The notes below the pieces were generated by a model. The model was not told the origin of the DNA. It did no database searches and saw only the letters and a program-made list of their open reading frames with translations. 64,000 nucleotides of DNA, from contig JAUSMV010000030.1 of assembly GCA_030645235.1 (NCBI GenBank), forward strand, positions 1,054,001 to 1,118,000, in the 5' to 3' direction. Below, one piece after another: positions 19,038 through 29,466 of the stretch. Source of the DNA: Parvibaculum sp. GTDB lineage: Bacteria; Pseudomonadota; Alphaproteobacteria; Parvibaculales; Parvibaculaceae. The stretch's first letter is position 1, and the number at the start of each line of letters is the position of its first letter. The position numbers and the translations under genes are program-made.

Positions 19038-20576
19038 TTACCTGCACGCATCCTTATAGGTCTCGCGCAGCAGGTTCTTCTGCACTTTCCCCATCGTGTT
19101 GCGCGGCAGGCTTTCGACAAAGAAAACACGCTTTGGCACTTTATAATTTGCCATCTTCTCCTTGACGCGTGCGATGAGTATCGCCTCATCAAGCATCTCA
19201 TCTTTGTTGAGCACAATCACAGCAACGCCTGCTTCGCCGAAATCACGATGTGCGACGCCGACAATCGCACTCTCCAAAACCTCCGGCATATCGTCAATAA
19301 GTTCCTCGATCTCTTTCGGGTACACATTGAAACCGCCGGAAATGATGAGATCTTTGGCGCGGCCCACAAGATGCACATAGCCGTCGGCATCGATAAGCGC
19401 GACGTCACCGGTTTTAAACCAGCAGCCCTCTGCAAATTCTTCCGCCGTCTTTTCCGGCATGCGCCAATAGCCCGAAAACACATTCTGCCCGCGCACCTGC
19501 AAATCACCGATCTCACCCGGACCACAGATCGTATCGTCACCCGCCACCACACGCGCCTCAACGCCGGGCAGCGGAAAGCCAACAGTTCCCGCACGCCGCT
19601 CGCCTATATACGGGTTCGACGTGTTCATCCCCGTCTCGGTCATGCCGTAGCGTTCCAGGATCGCCAAGCCCGTACGCGATTTGAACTCTTCAAACGTCTC
19701 GGCCAGCAACGGTGCCGAGCCGCTCGTAAAAAGTCGCATGTGAGAGACAAGTTTCTTGTCGAACTTCGGATCGTCGAGCAACCGTGTATAGAAAGTCGGC
19801 ACGCCCATAAAAACTGTTGCCTTCGGCAAATGCTCACGCACTTGGGCGGCATCAAACTTTGCCAGCCAGATCATCTTCGCGCCTGATAGAAGCGCCGTGT
19901 GGCAGGCCACAAAAAGCCCATGCGCATGAAAAATCGGCAATGCATGAAGCAACGTATCAGCCTCACTGAAAGCCCAGGCGTCACGCAGTGCCAAACCATT
20001 TGCCGCGAGATTGCCGTGACTTAGCATCGCGCCTTTAGGCTTGCCGGTTGTGCCCGACGTATAGAGGATCGCTGCCAAATCTTTGGACGCACAATCAACT
20101 GGTGGATGCGCCTCGCGCACGCGGGCCGCGCTTTCTGCAAATGTGCCGCGTCCGAGACCGTCAAGCGTCAACACCTGCATATGTCCGTGTCCCCGCGCGA
20201 TCTCCACCATCTCCGCCTCGCGGGCGGGATCACACACCATTAGAGCAGGTTCAGCATTGCCGACGAGATAATCGACCTCATCCGTCCGATAAGCAGTGTT
20301 CATCGGCAGAAAAACAAAACCGCCACGCAGGCAGGCGAGATAAAGAAACAGCGCCTCGGGTGATTTCTCAACCTGCACCGCCACGCGGTCTCCGCGCTTC
20401 AGGCGCAAATCCCCCATCAGGCTCGCATAGCGCGCGACGATGCTTTCAAGATCAATATAAGACCAACTCGCCCGCACCGTTTTCCCCAGCCCCGCGCGAT
20501 CGGGTGCTTCAAGCGCCACGCGTTTGCGGTCATCGGGAAAGGCAGATTGGAAGAGCGTGTAAAGCGAAGTCGGCAT
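19038..20576 (-). CDS. matB: Malonyl-CoA synthetase (AMP-binding)
   Basis: AILYTSGTTGKPKGAMLSHGNL, ERYGMTETGM, GWFKTGDVA-like motif, PRNTMGKVQKNLLRE; MatB-like N-terminus. Confidence 0.82.
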   Translation of the reverse strand: MPTSLYTLFQSAFPDDRKRVALEAPDRAGLGKTVRASWSYIDLESIVARYASLMGDLRLKRGDRVAVQVEKSPEALFLYLACLRGGFVFLPMNTAYRTDEVDYLVGNAEPALMVCDPAREAEMVEIARGHGHMQVLTLDGLGRGTFAESAARVREAHPPVDCASKDLAAILYTSGTTGKPKGAMLSHGNLAANGLALRDAWAFSEADTLLHALPIFHAHGLFVACHTALLSGAKMIWLAKFDAAQVREHLPKATVFMGVPTFYTRLLDDPKFDKKLVSHMRLFTSGSAPLLAETFEEFKSRTGLAILERYGMTETGMNTSNPYIGERRAGTVGFPLPGVEARVVAGDDTICGPGEIGDLQVRGQNVFSGYWRMPEKTAEEFAEGCWFKTGDVALIDADGYVHLVGRAKDLIISGGFNVYPKEIEELIDDMPEVLESAIVGVAHRDFGEAGVAVIVLNKDEMLDEAILIARVKEKMANYKVPKRVFFVESLPRNTMGKVQKNLLRETYKDACR

Positions 20577-20604
20577 GAGTTCTAAAATCACGTGAATTAA
20601 GGTA

Positions 20605-21636
20605 CTACCAGCGGTTTTGCACTTCTTCGGCAAAACCCAAAAAGCGGCTGATCTCGAGTTTACGCCCGTCGTCCAAAACCACAAAGCCCGTGAAGTAACC
20701 AAAAACCTGATGCTGGATCGAACGCAGCAGCTTGATGTCAAAGGCCGCCGCGCGATCGATCACCGGCTCAAAGCGCATTTCAAAGCGCCCGTCATTGCTT
20801 GTGAAGCTCCATGACGCGCCATCAAACGTGCCTTGCTTTGAAGGCGGCGGCATATGGAACGTCACTTGATCGAGCTTATGCGCGCGGCCTTCATAGAAGA
20901 CCATATTTTCACTCGCCTTCGATGTGTCGCCGAACCCGTAGCCGATGTTGAAGCCGAAGCTCTTGCCGTCAACAAGGCCCGAAGCCGAACCCCAGTACCA
21001 AGTATTGTCATAGGTCCAGACACCACGCCCCCAGTCGAGCAGCCCAAACGATGCCGAAGGCTCGAACTCATAGGCCTTGCCGTCAAAGGTGATGCGCCCC
21101 GTCGCGCCCATACAGTTGATTTTCTGATTGTAATAGAACGCGCGCGGATTGCTCTGAAACGGCGTCGCGATCACCATGCGGTCCATCTCTGGTTGGCTCA
21201 GATGTATCTCGCCTTTCAGTCCCTTACCGCCCGCAAATTTAGGCGCGTCGATCAACAGCACGCGTCCGCCTTTGACATGATGAAAGGCAATGGCCATGTC
21301 GCCATGTTCGGCGACAACGTCGCCCGCATCTGCACTTTCGGGCAGGCCCAATGTTCCACGCGGAAAAGCGATCATCGGCCCTTCGGTGAAGGTGCGGGGA
21401 GAACGGAAATCCAGCCATGAGGCCGAGAGCAATCCCATATAGGAATTGTCAGCAATAGTCAGCGCAAGACCGAACTCATCGTTCGTCACACAGTAGTAAT
21501 CCCACTCCTTGATGCGATACCACGGCGCTTTGATCGCGCCACGGCGATAGCGCTTCACCTCTGCCGTCGCGTAACCGGCCTCAGCCACCGCGCCATTTGC
21601 GTCAAGCAAGTCGCCTGCGCTCAATTTGTGTTGCAC
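20605..21636 (-). CDS. DUF2804 domain protein
   Basis: IKAPWYRIKEWDYYCVTNDEFGLALTIADNSYMG...DWGRGVWTYDNTWYWGSA. Confidence 0.85.
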   Translation of the reverse strand: MQHKLSAGDLLDANGAVAEAGYATAEVKRYRRGAIKAPWYRIKEWDYYCVTNDEFGLALTIADNSYMGLLSASWLDFRSPRTFTEGPMIAFPRGTLGLPESADAGDVVAEHGDMAIAFHHVKGGRVLLIDAPKFAGGKGLKGEIHLSQPEMDRMVIATPFQSNPRAFYYNQKINCMGATGRITFDGKAYEFEPSASFGLLDWGRGVWTYDNTWYWGSASGLVDGKSFGFNIGYGFGDTSKASENMVFYEGRAHKLDQVTFHMPPPSKQGTFDGASWSFTSNDGRFEMRFEPVIDRAAAFDIKLLRSIQHQVFGYFTGFVVLDDGRKLEISRFLGFAEEVQNRW

Positions 21637-21654
21637 GCGTTTCTCAGCCTCCGG

Positions 21655-22278
21655 TCACGGTCCATGTCCTGACGCTCTGCTATCCCACATGGCCTTGCTC
21701 ATCAAGGCTGTTGTTGCCCCAAGGAATAATCCACCAATCGTATCGGCCACAAAATGCCATCCGATAAGGACAAGCCCCGCCATAACCGCGAGTGTCACCA
21801 AACCCGACACAATCCGCAGACGCGGATGGCAAAGACCGATCACGATCATCACAGACGCAATCATCGCCGAATGGCCGGACGGATATGCCGTCGCATAACC
21901 ACCGTGAAACGGCACGAAACCATATTGGCTGGGTTCGGCAAAAAGCTTTGATGTCTCGATACGTCCGAAAGCAGGTTTCAGCAAGAAGAAAAATGCAGCG
22001 AGCGACCACATCAGACTGTTCGATGCGATGAGCGAAGTTTCCAACCAACGCGGTCGCACGCGTCCCGCAAAAGCGTAGAAACCACCGATGAGCAACGCGA
22101 GCGCACCGAGCGGAACGAGCAGGAGCACAAGGTCTTCAAACTGCTTGATCGGTCCCCGTGCAAAAGGATGCGCATGCACCCAGTTAGCGACGGGAAGATC
22201 GATAAACTGCACCGACAGATAAGACGCGACACCCGTCGCCACAAGCGCACCAAACCATTTTGTGATTTTTGAAGCCAT
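21655..22278 (-). CDS. PAP2 family membrane phosphatase
   Basis: YPSGHSAMIASVMIV and GWHFVADTIGGLFLG. Confidence 0.88.
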   Translation of the reverse strand: MASKITKWFGALVATGVASYLSVQFIDLPVANWVHAHPFARGPIKQFEDLVLLLVPLGALALLIGGFYAFAGRVRPRWLETSLIASNSLMWSLAAFFFLLKPAFGRIETSKLFAEPSQYGFVPFHGGYATAYPSGHSAMIASVMIVIGLCHPRLRIVSGLVTLAVMAGLVLIGWHFVADTIGGLFLGATTALMSKAMWDSRASGHGP

Positions 22279-22346
22279 GATGATCCCCCCAGAGTTTTCC
22301 CGTGGGAAATCTAGCGCGATTCTCACAGCCTGGTGGGTCATGAAAT

Positions 22347-22420
22347 TGGAGCGGGTGAAGGGAATCGAACCCTCGTCACTTGCTTGGGAAGCAAAAGCTC
22401 TACCATTGAGCTACACCCGC
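22347..22420 (-). tRNA. tRNA-Gly(CCC)
   Basis: Minus strand GCGGGTG TA GCTC AATGGTA GAGC T TTTGC TTCCCAA GCAAG TGACG AGGGTTCGATTCCCT TCACCCGC TCCA; full cloverleaf, CCC anticodon, encoded CCA. Confidence 0.95.
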
Positions 22421-22580
22421 TGACCAAGCTTTAGTAGCCTCTCCGGCGTGCTTTAGGCAAGCCTTTGGCAGCGCCTAAAACGATCAAACTGAGGGTTTCC
22501 CTTCTATGCCGCCGCCCTTTATGTTTGGGCTGAGGTCGGACGGGTAAATGTCCGGCACTTGATCTGCATAGTGGGGGCTT

Positions 22581-23471
22581 ATGGCGGATATGTTGCGACC
22601 TTTAAATGAAACGCGCACCAATGCTTTTTCGCAGGCGGGCGAAGACGGGGTGCTTGCCGAAATTTTCGACCGGCTCAACATTGCGCAAGGTTCGTTCTGC
22701 GAGTTCGGCGCATGGGACGGTCAGCACCTGTCCAACACCTTTGCCTTTTACAACAAAGGCTGGAACGGCGTTTACATCGAGGGTAACGAAGCCCGCTTTG
22801 CGGACCTGACCCGCAATATCACACGCCCCGGCACCGACAATTTTTGTGCATGGGTGCGCACAGAAGGCGTCACCTCGCTCGACGCATTGCTTGCCAAAAG
22901 TCATGTCGCCAAAACAGGGGTACTCGATCTTCTCTCCATCGATATTGATTCAGACGATCTCGCCATCTGGAAGTCGCTTAAAAATTTCCGCCCCAAAGTC
23001 GTCATCATCGAAATCAATCCGACGATCCCGATTGACGTTTATTTTGAGAATCCGCAAGGCCAGTTTTTGGGAAACTCCGCGCGCTCAACTTATGAGTTTG
23101 CACGAAGCCAAGATTACGGTCTCGTCGCCACCACCGCCTGCAATATGATTTTCATTGATCTGCGACTTCCCCATCAGCCTTTGCCGATCCTTGAGCTCAC
23201 CGACCCGACGCTTACTTTCGGCACACGCTATTTCTTCGGCTTTGACGGTTCGCTCATTGTAAAGGGCGCCAACGATCAGGGCGCTCACATGATCCCCGAC
23301 ATTATCCGCGTGCCGTGGAACGGTGCCCGCTTTGCCCAGCCCGTGGCAAAGTCATTTCGCTCAACCTCGCAAGGCAAATGGACACGCCGCTTCTGGCATT
23401 TCTTCTCGCGCATTCGCCTGACGCTTATGCATCCCATCGCCGCGCTCACCGGCAGCGTGCATCGTTCTTAA
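22581..23471 (+). CDS. FkbM-family methyltransferase-like protein
   Basis: FSQAGEDGVLAEIFDRLNI...GSFCEFGAWDGQHLSNT...LDLLSIDIDSDDLAIWKSL. Confidence 0.75.
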   Translation: MADMLRPLNETRTNAFSQAGEDGVLAEIFDRLNIAQGSFCEFGAWDGQHLSNTFAFYNKGWNGVYIEGNEARFADLTRNITRPGTDNFCAWVRTEGVTSLDALLAKSHVAKTGVLDLLSIDIDSDDLAIWKSLKNFRPKVVIIEINPTIPIDVYFENPQGQFLGNSARSTYEFARSQDYGLVATTACNMIFIDLRLPHQPLPILELTDPTLTFGTRYFFGFDGSLIVKGANDQGAHMIPDIIRVPWNGARFAQPVAKSFRSTSQGKWTRRFWHFFSRIRLTLMHPIAALTGSVHRS

Positions 23472-24190
23472 GCGAAATAAAGCCACAGCAGCGGCAAGAC
23501 GATCGCCGTGATGATGCCGTTCAATGTCATGCCGACACCTGCGAATGTACCGGTCAGCATGCTCTCCTGAAAGGCACGCGCCGTGCCGATACCGCCAGCG
23601 GCCACACCAAAGGCAAAGCCGCGCGCACGCTCGTCTTTGATGCCGACAAGCCTGAACAAAAATGCGGCTGACACCGCACCGATGATGCCGGTGAAAATAA
23701 CAAAGGCCGCGGTCAGCTCCGGTATGCCGCCGATCTCGCGCGCAATACCCATCGCAATCGGCGTTGTTACGGTCTTGGGCGCAAGAGAGCGCACCGTCTC
23801 GATGCTTGCACCTAGCATATGCCCGATGACGATGGACGAGACGACGGCCACAACTGATCCAGCGACGAGCGCCAGGGCCATAGGTCGCCACGCCGCCCGC
23901 ACATGAGAAAAATTGATGTAAAGCGGCACGGCAAGCGCCACCGTTGCGGGACCGAGCAGCCACAGCAACCAAAAGCCGCCCAACGCGTAATGCGACACAG
24001 GCACATCAAAGAAGTAGAGCAGCGCCATGATCGGCAAAGCGGCCACAAGCACGGAATTCACCAGCGGATTGCCGCCGCTCTTTTGCTGCAAGCGACGCGC
24101 GACAACATAAAGTGCGATGGTGAGCAAGAGCCAGAATGTCCCTTCGCCGACTTCCGACCAGTCAATAAGCTGAAAACCGATATCGCTCAT
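23468..24190 (-). CDS. lrgB: LrgB family membrane protein
   Basis: LAPKTVTTPIAMGIAREIGGIPELTAAFVIFTGIIGA; overlaps lrgA by 4 nt. Confidence 0.9.
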   Translation of the reverse strand: MSDIGFQLIDWSEVGEGTFWLLLTIALYVVARRLQQKSGGNPLVNSVLVAALPIMALLYFFDVPVSHYALGGFWLLWLLGPATVALAVPLYINFSHVRAAWRPMALALVAGSVVAVVSSIVIGHMLGASIETVRSLAPKTVTTPIAMGIAREIGGIPELTAAFVIFTGIIGAVSAAFLFRLVGIKDERARGFAFGVAAGGIGTARAFQESMLTGTFAGVGMTLNGIITAIVLPLLWLYFA

Positions 24191-24567
24191 GAGCGCTTCC
24201 CCGCTGCCCAGCGAAAGGTGAGGGCTGCCGCAATCGTTGCGAGAAATGTGCTGACAAAGAGCGTCACCACAATGGGCCAGAAGTCGCGCGCGACGAGCGC
24301 CAGATAGCCCATGACACCAACACCCGCAGGCACATAAAGCAGGTTGAGATGGCCGAGCAAATACAGCGACACGTCGTTCACGGCGTCGGGTACGCGGCGC
24401 AGCGCGAACAATCCAGCAAGCAAAATCAAGATACCGATGACCGTGCCGGGTACGGGCAATCCCGCGCCCCATGCCACAAGATTGCCAAGCTCAAGGCAGA
24501 GCACGAGCACCACAAACCCAAGCACCCATGAGCCGATCCGCCGCGCGCTGGGTCGCCCGCCCGCCAT
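24187..24567 (-). CDS. lrgA: CidA/LrgA family membrane protein
   Basis: LPVPGTVIGILILLAG...NLLYVPAGVGVMGYL. Confidence 0.9.
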   Translation of the reverse strand: MAGGRPSARRIGSWVLGFVVLVLCLELGNLVAWGAGLPVPGTVIGILILLAGLFALRRVPDAVNDVSLYLLGHLNLLYVPAGVGVMGYLALVARDFWPIVVTLFVSTFLATIAAALTFRWAAGKRS

Positions 24568-24570
24568 CGC

Positions 24571-25728
24571 TCAGAGGGCTTTGAAATGTTTGGAGAGCTT
24601 CAAGCCCTGACGCTGATAATTCGATCCGAGCCCTGCGCCATATAGGACCAATGGCCGGTCGGTGAGGCGCTCCAGCACGAAACGGCCGATGATCTGCCCA
24701 TGTTCGAGAATAAACGGTACTTCATGGCTGCGCACTTCAAGCACAATACGGCTGCCCGCCCCGCCCGCTTCACGCGCGCCAAAACCCGGATCAAAGAAGC
24801 CCGCGTAATGCACGCGAAACTCACCAACCAGCGGATTGTAAGCAACCATTTCAGCGGCATGCGTCGCGGGGATTTGCAGCGCCTCGCGCGAGGCCAGAAT
24901 GTAAAATTCGTCAGGATCGAGAATAAGCCCCTTGCCGGGCCGCACTTTCACAGGGTCCCAGAAATCCAGCACATCATATTCGCCGATCTTATCGACATCG
25001 ATCACGCCCGAATGGCGCTTGGCGCGGTATCCGACGATGTCGTGCTCTTTGTCCGGCGTGAGATTGACTGTGAGCGCAATGCCGCCGTCAATGTCAGCTT
25101 CGCCATCAACCAATTTGATCTCATCATGCAAGCGGCGCATTTCCGCGTCCGTGCTCGTATGCGAGCCGCGGCGAAAGCGGATTTGTGCGAGGCGCGATCC
25201 GGGTCGCACGAGAATGGGAAAAGTCCGCGGGGAAATTTCGAGAAACAAATGTCCCTTATAGCCCGCGACAACCTGATCGAACTCCGTGCCAAAATCGGTG
25301 ATGACGCGCGTGAAGACATCCAGCCGGCCCGTCGAGCTCTTCGGGTTTGCCGACGCCGATGTGCGTTCCGACAGTGCAAGCGCTTCCACGAGCGGCACAA
25401 GATAGACGCAGCCGGTTTCCAGCACCGCCCCGCCCGTCAGATCGATTTTATGTAGCGTCAGATCCTCAACACATTCCATGACACCGCGCGTCGGTCCGGG
25501 CAGAAAGCTCGCACGCAGGCGATAGGCGGTAGCGCTCAAACGCAGGTCAAGGCTCGCAGGCTGGATCTGATTGGCGTCAAGCTCACGCGTGCCCCAGATC
25601 TCCTGCTCACGGATCATCGCCTCAATGCCGTGCGCAGGCAGAATGCCGGTGGCATGCAACTGCCCCGGGCCGCGCCGAATTTCGAGCCCGTCATGGTTCG
25701 GGAAAAGATCATCCGCCGATTTCGTCAT
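24571..25728 (-). CDS. dcd: 2'-deoxycytidine 5'-triphosphate deaminase
   Basis: QPASLDLRLSATAYRLRASFLPG...ASANPKSSTGRLDVFTRVITD. Confidence 0.88.
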   Translation of the reverse strand: MTKSADDLFPNHDGLEIRRGPGQLHATGILPAHGIEAMIREQEIWGTRELDANQIQPASLDLRLSATAYRLRASFLPGPTRGVMECVEDLTLHKIDLTGGAVLETGCVYLVPLVEALALSERTSASANPKSSTGRLDVFTRVITDFGTEFDQVVAGYKGHLFLEISPRTFPILVRPGSRLAQIRFRRGSHTSTDAEMRRLHDEIKLVDGEADIDGGIALTVNLTPDKEHDIVGYRAKRHSGVIDVDKIGEYDVLDFWDPVKVRPGKGLILDPDEFYILASREALQIPATHAAEMVAYNPLVGEFRVHYAGFFDPGFGAREAGGAGSRIVLEVRSHEVPFILEHGQIIGRFVLERLTDRPLVLYGAGLGSNYQRQGLKLSKHFKAL

Positions 25729-25873
25729 GTCTCGCCTTTGTCCGGTCCGGTCCAACAAACCGGTCGCCCGTTATAAGTCCCCTCCGCGCGCCCGCAAAGC
25801 CCTGAAAACAGGCTTTCCCCAGCCCCGCTTGACGGCCCGCCCCCTCTCGCACTAGATTTCCCACCACTGACCC

Positions 25874-25926
25874 CGTGGTGATTTGAGCCGACCGGCTTGC
25901 GGCCACGTTAAATAAATCGCTAAAGG
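25874..25926 (+). promoter_or_regulatory. SAM-II riboswitch upstream of metZ
   Basis: CGTGGTGATTTGAGCCGACCGGCTTGCGGCCACGTTAAATAAATCGCTAAAG matches the alphaproteobacterial SAM-II consensus, including P1 CGTGG/CCACG. Confidence 0.93.
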
Positions 25927-25941
25927 GTCGGGTGGTTTCAA

Positions 25942-25971
25942 ACCCCGGTCCTTTACAGGTCGGGGTTTTTT
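25942..25971 (+). terminator. Intrinsic terminator in the metZ leader downstream of SAM-II
   Basis: ACCCCG-G-T-CCT-TTAC-AGG-T-CGGGGT followed by TTTTT. Confidence 0.8.
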
Positions 25972-26019
25972 GTATTTTCGGCCTCCCCACGCGGGAACCG
26001 GCCCTCAAGGCAGACGCAG

Positions 26020-27207
26020 GTGAACACCATGACCAAGACCCTCAGGCCCAAAACAGCCCTTGTGCATGGCGGAACGATGCGCAGCCAGTTCGGCGAGACG
26101 AGCGAGGCGCTCTTCCTCACGTCGGGCTATGTCTATGAGACCATGGAAGCAGCGGTGAAACGTTTCACCAATGAAGAGCCGGGCTTCATCTATTCGCGCT
26201 TTGCCAATCCGACGATCCGCATGTTTGAAGAGCGCATGACGCTGCTTGAAGGTGCGGGCGATGCGCGCGCAACTGCCACCGGAATGGCGGCCGTGACCGC
26301 GGCGCTTCTGTGCTGCCTCAAGTCAGGCGACCATGTGCTCTCCTCACAGGCACTCTTTGGCTCCTGCCGCTTTGTTATCGAAGAGCTGCTGCCGCGCTAT
26401 GGCATCACCTCGACGCTTGTTGACGGCCGTGATCTCAAAGCATGGAAAGCCGCGATCCGCCCCAATACCAAGATCGTCTTTCTGGAATCACCGTCCAATC
26501 CGACGCTCGAAATCATCGACGTGCGCGCGGTCGCAGACATCGCGCACTCGGTCGGCGCGCTCCTGATGGTTGATAATGTGTTTGCCACCCCCATCCTCCA
26601 GCGCCCGCTGGAACTCGGTGCTGACATCGTCGTCTATTCCGCGACCAAACATATCGACGGTCAGGGTCGCTGCCTTGGCGGTGTGATCTTGTCGTCGAAA
26701 GAATGGATCGCCGACAATCTGCATAATTTCATGCGCCAGACGGGCCCCTCCATCAGCCCGTTCAATGCCTGGGTAATGCTCAAGAGCCTTGAGACGCTTG
26801 ATCTCAGAGTGCGCGAACATTCGCGCAATGCGGAAGCGGTTGCCAACTTCCTTGAGACGCATCCCAAGATCGCCCGCGTACTCTATCCCACGCTGGCATC
26901 CCACCCGCAGCACAAGCTCGCCATGAGCCAGATGAACATGGGCGGCGGCATTGTCGCTTTCGACGTTGCAGGCGGACAGGCGGGCACGTTCCGGTTTGCC
27001 AATGCGCTAAAAGTCATCAAGATTTCCAATAATCTCGGAGACTCAAAAAGCCTCATCACGCACCCTGCGACAACAACGCATCAGCGCCTGACCGAAGAGC
27101 AGCGCGCCGAAGTCGGCATCAATGCAGGCACGGTGCGACTTTCGGTCGGTTTGGAGGATGTTCAGGACCTGATAGAAGATCTGAACGCCGCACTTATCCA
27201 CGCTTAA
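26020..27207 (+). CDS. metZ: O-succinylhomoserine sulfhydrylase (Cys/Met metabolism PLP enzyme)
   Basis: YSRFANPTIRMFEERM, VVYSATKHIDGQGRCLGGV, SLITHPATTTHQRL. Confidence 0.92.
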   Translation: MNTMTKTLRPKTALVHGGTMRSQFGETSEALFLTSGYVYETMEAAVKRFTNEEPGFIYSRFANPTIRMFEERMTLLEGAGDARATATGMAAVTAALLCCLKSGDHVLSSQALFGSCRFVIEELLPRYGITSTLVDGRDLKAWKAAIRPNTKIVFLESPSNPTLEIIDVRAVADIAHSVGALLMVDNVFATPILQRPLELGADIVVYSATKHIDGQGRCLGGVILSSKEWIADNLHNFMRQTGPSISPFNAWVMLKSLETLDLRVREHSRNAEAVANFLETHPKIARVLYPTLASHPQHKLAMSQMNMGGGIVAFDVAGGQAGTFRFANALKVIKISNNLGDSKSLITHPATTTHQRLTEEQRAEVGINAGTVRLSVGLEDVQDLIEDLNAALIHA

Positions 27208-27396
27208 AGCGCTCATTAATCTTTTCAGCGCCTATCTATTAAGGGTGGATTAGCGCCTGATTGGTATTGTCATCAATTGAAGCGGCTATTTTGCGCAGCC
27301 GTTTGTGAGTAAGTCTCTCGCGTGTTGATGGCAAAGCCAGAAGGTCGCGTCGTCGGCACGGATCACATCTAACGTCGCATTCGGGCAGGAAAGCCA

Positions 27397-27789
27397 ATGT
27401 TTAGCGCCACCAGTCACTCGATCCATATTGAAGTGGAACCCACGTTCCTCGCCGAGCAGTCTGAGCCGGATCAGGATTATTTTGTGTGGGCCTATCACGT
27501 CATCATCGAAAACCGTGGCGACCGGACCGTACAATTGCGCTCGCGTCATTGGCGCATCACAGACGCTGCAGGCCGTCAGCATGAAGTGCGCGGCCCCGGT
27601 GTTGTCGGTGAACAACCCGTGCTGAAACCCGGCGAGTGCTTCGAGTACACATCAGGCACACCGCTTGCGACGCCCTTCGGCATCATGTTCGGTACCTATG
27701 AAATGGAAACAGACGGCGGCGAAAAAATCGAAGTGTCGATCCCGGCCTTCTCGCTTGACTGCCCGTTTGGTACACACCTGCCGAATTGA
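27397..27789 (+). CDS. apaG: ApaG protein
   Basis: YFVWAYHVIIENRGDRTVQLRSRHWRITDAAGRQHEVRGPGVVGEQPVLKPGECFEYTSG. Confidence 0.95.
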   Translation: MFSATSHSIHIEVEPTFLAEQSEPDQDYFVWAYHVIIENRGDRTVQLRSRHWRITDAAGRQHEVRGPGVVGEQPVLKPGECFEYTSGTPLATPFGIMFGTYEMETDGGEKIEVSIPAFSLDCPFGTHLPN

Positions 27790-27791
27790 TC

Positions 27792-28160
27792 TCAGGTCTT
27801 GGCAGGTCGCTTACGATCTACCAGCACTTCAAAGCCCCCATACATCATCCGCTTCGGATCCATCGGCACGCATGCGTCCGGTACCATGCGCGGGTCAGCC
27901 ATAATTTTTGCCATCACCTTGTCGCGATGAGCGCGTGAACGATAGGTGATCCAGGCGAAGATAACCGTCTCGCCCGTCTTCGCCTTGGCCGCCTTGGAGA
28001 ACGACGCCATGCCTTTCACGTTGAGGTCTTCGCCGACACATTCGCGGTAATCAAGCGCCCCGTATTCAATCCATATTTTGCCGGCCCGCGTCGCCATGCG
28101 CTTATAAGCAGCAACATGCTTCTTGGCCAAGGGCAACACAAATCCGTCCACGTAGGTCAT
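27792..28160 (-). CDS. DUF1428 family protein
   Basis: MTYVDGFVLPLAKKHVAAYKRMATRAGKIWIEYGALDYRECVGEDL. Confidence 0.88.
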   Translation of the reverse strand: MTYVDGFVLPLAKKHVAAYKRMATRAGKIWIEYGALDYRECVGEDLNVKGMASFSKAAKAKTGETVIFAWITYRSRAHRDKVMAKIMADPRMVPDACVPMDPKRMMYGGFEVLVDRKRPAKT

Positions 28161-28294
28161 GGTCCGTTTCCTCCAAATGACGCTTAACCGATTGGTTATG
28201 TTTGGCGAGGCCGGCGGCCATGTCAAGCACCTTAGGCGCGCGCCACAATCATCAAACTTGCGCTATAGTCACCGCTCTCAAAAGGAGCGCGACC

Positions 28295-29464
28295 ATGCCT
28301 GCCCAGACCCTCACCACCCGCGAGCTGATCGACAAGCTCATCAGCTTTGACACGACGAGCCGCAATTCAAATCTGGAATTGATTGAGTTTGTTGAAGAAT
28401 ATCTGGCAGGCCATGGCATTGCCTCAACGCGCGTCGCGAACGACGACAATACCAAAACCAATCTCTTTGCGACTATCGGCCCTGCGGATCGGACCGGCGG
28501 CATCGTGCTGTCCGGCCATACCGACGTTGTCCCCATCGACGGACAGGACTGGACAACCGCGCCCTTCACGGTCGCTGAGCGTGACGGCTATCTCTTCGGA
28601 CGCGGCACGTCCGACATGAAATCCTTTCTCGCCTGCGCACTTGCCGCCGTGCCGCGTTTCATCGCCGCCGAGCCGAAGGTGCCGGTCTATCTCGCGCTTT
28701 CTTACGACGAAGAGGTCGGTTGCCTCGGCGTGCGCCCCATGATCGACACCCTCATCCGGGCCCTGCCCCGCCCGCAGGTTGTCATTGTCGGCGAGCCGTC
28801 CAATATGAAGGTTGTGAATGCCCATAAAGGCATCCGCTCCTACACAACCAAAGTGACAGGCCTTGAGTTCCATTCAAGCCAGACCCATCAGGGCGTCAGC
28901 GCCATTCAATATGCGATGGAATTGATTTCTGAGCTGATGCGCCTTGCCGACGAAATGCGCACCCGTGAAAATCCGTCAAGCCGCTTCACACCGCCTTACA
29001 CAACTATCAATATCGGCCATATCAAAGGCGGCACCGCCGTCAACATCATCCCGCGCACCTGTGTTTTCGGCTGGGAATACCGCTCACTGCCCGACGCCGA
29101 CGAAGCGGAAGTCCTGACGCGTTTCAACGACTATGCAATGACGGAAGTCCTGCCGCGTATGCGCGCGGTCTTTGCGGATGCGAGTATCGAAACCGTGGTC
29201 CGCGCCGAAAGCCCCGGTCTCACCGCGCGTGACGGCGATGCGGGCGAAACATTGGTAATGAAACTCGCCCAATGCAACGAAACCGAAGCGGTCTCCTACA
29301 ATACGGAAGCGGGGTTATTTCAACTCGCTGATATCCCGACCGTTATCTGTGGTCCGGGCTCCATCGATCAGGCGCATAAACCCAACGAGTTCATCGCCCT
29401 GTCGCAAGTCGCCGAGTGCGATCGCTTCATGGCGCGACTTGCCGAACATGTGAGCGGTGCGTGA
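28295..29464 (+). CDS. argE: Acetylornithine deacetylase (M20 family)
   Basis: GIVLSGHTDVVPIDGQDWTTAPF, FGRGTSDMKSF, SYDEEVGCLGVRPMI. Confidence 0.9.
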   Translation: MPAQTLTTRELIDKLISFDTTSRNSNLELIEFVEEYLAGHGIASTRVANDDNTKTNLFATIGPADRTGGIVLSGHTDVVPIDGQDWTTAPFTVAERDGYLFGRGTSDMKSFLACALAAVPRFIAAEPKVPVYLALSYDEEVGCLGVRPMIDTLIRALPRPQVVIVGEPSNMKVVNAHKGIRSYTTKVTGLEFHSSQTHQGVSAIQYAMELISELMRLADEMRTRENPSSRFTPPYTTINIGHIKGGTAVNIIPRTCVFGWEYRSLPDADEAEVLTRFNDYAMTEVLPRMRAVFADASIETVVRAESPGLTARDGDAGETLVMKLAQCNETEAVSYNTEAGLFQLADIPTVICGPGSIDQAHKPNEFIALSQVAECDRFMARLAEHVSGA

Positions 29465-29466
29465 TG

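Noticed and set aside
24700-25455. 251-aa plus-strand ORF
   Set aside because: Antisense shadow of dcd
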